Source of the DNA: Pseudomonas proteolytica
Lineage (GTDB): Bacteria; Pseudomonadota; Gammaproteobacteria; Pseudomonadales; Pseudomonadaceae
Reading direction: 5' to 3'
Assembly: GCF_007858275.1 (NCBI RefSeq)
Contig: NZ_VFEV01000003.1
Location: forward strand, 124,001-188,000
DNA length: 64,000 nt
Shown here in pieces: positions 63,884 to 64,000 of this stretch; within the stretch, counting starts at the first letter, position 1, and each line of letters starts with the position of its first letter. The translations under genes and the position numbers were made by a program. Under the pieces are notes generated by a model. It had not been told where the DNA came from and made no database searches. It saw only the letters and a program-made list of their open reading frames with translations.

Positions 63884-64000
63884 ATGAAGATTTCACGCGG
63901 TTTTGCCCTGTCCTGCCTTCTGACCGTGGCGGCCAGCCCGGTGTTTGCAGCAGGCTTCAGCCTGGGCGATGTGGCCAACGCCGTCGCCGGTGCCCAGGGT
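63884..64000 (+). CDS. small exported protein, DUF2780-like (3' end outside window)
   Basis: The visible 39 residues are a signal peptide (MKISRGFALSCLLTVAASPV, ending ...FA-AG) followed by GFSLGDVANAVAGAQG, which resembles the start of DUF2780 proteins of pseudomonads from memory. GAGG lies nine bases before the ATG. The gene runs off the window, so function and length cannot be judged. Confidence 0.6.
   Translation, partial: MKISRGFALSCLLTVAASPVFAAGFSLGDVANAVAGAQG

Overview
The window looks like a chromosomal segment of a Pseudomonas of the fluorescens group. The proteins, GC-rich codon use and gene order match the choline/carnitine catabolic block of P. aeruginosa (betA to fdhA, roughly PA5372-PA5421). 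The gene borders are filled with 20 or more REP/REPIN palindromes of the kind typical of fluorescens-group genomes. No rRNA, tRNA, CRISPR array, prophage or intact insertion sequence was seen.

Layout. 1-15.6 kb is general housekeeping and accessory material: a cut-off PAS-GGDEF-EAL protein, a YgjP-type metalloprotease, a small winged-helix protein, ElaA, a periplasmic solute-binding protein, a YccS-type membrane protein, a YhiN-type flavoprotein, DbpA helicase, an MdtD-like exporter, an RhlA-like acyltransferase, a second TldD/TldE-type pair and an RraA-like protein. 15.9-28.8 kb is choline uptake and oxidation: betA, betB, betI, betT, cbcXWV, L-serine dehydratase and the regulator gbdR. 28.9-34.3 kb is carnitine catabolism: caiX-cdhC-cdhA-cdhB with divergent cdhR. 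34.4-35.2 kb is a gene-free transposed element. 35.3-44.1 kb holds two small proteins and then the dimethylglycine genes: a dipeptidase homologue, a DUF5943 protein, dgcA, dgcB, and etfA/etfB-like genes. 44.1-44.9 kb is an unusual gene-free convergent gap. 44.9-47.6 kb is gbcA/gbcB (glycine betaine monooxygenase). 47.6-51.9 kb is a nitrilase-family hydrolase, an NCS1 permease and an L-amino-acid oxidase-like flavoenzyme. 52-63.1 kb is ltaE, a TraX-like membrane protein, glyA, soxBDAG, purU and fdhA. The end holds an RskA-like protein and the start of a small exported protein.

How it works together. Choline enters through BetT or CbcXWV and is oxidised by BetA/BetB to glycine betaine. Carnitine is converted to glycine betaine by CdhA/CdhC/CdhB. 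GbcAB demethylates betaine to dimethylglycine, DgcAB (probably with the dedicated ETF) to sarcosine, and SoxBDAG to glycine. GlyA makes serine and SdaB makes pyruvate. The released C1 units go to PurU and FdhA. BetI, GbdR and CdhR are the local regulators.

Most notable: (1) the 805-bp convergent gap between etfB and gbcA holds five perfect DnaA boxes in one orientation, four of them in iteron-like repeat units and one forming exactly the loop of a perfect inverted repeat, so it is a candidate datA-like DnaA-binding locus; (2) an 851-bp transposase-free element with 15-bp perfect terminal inverted repeats and a 10-bp near-perfect target duplication is inserted into a REPIN; (3) two dgc-cluster proteins lack key metal or cluster ligands of their superfamilies.
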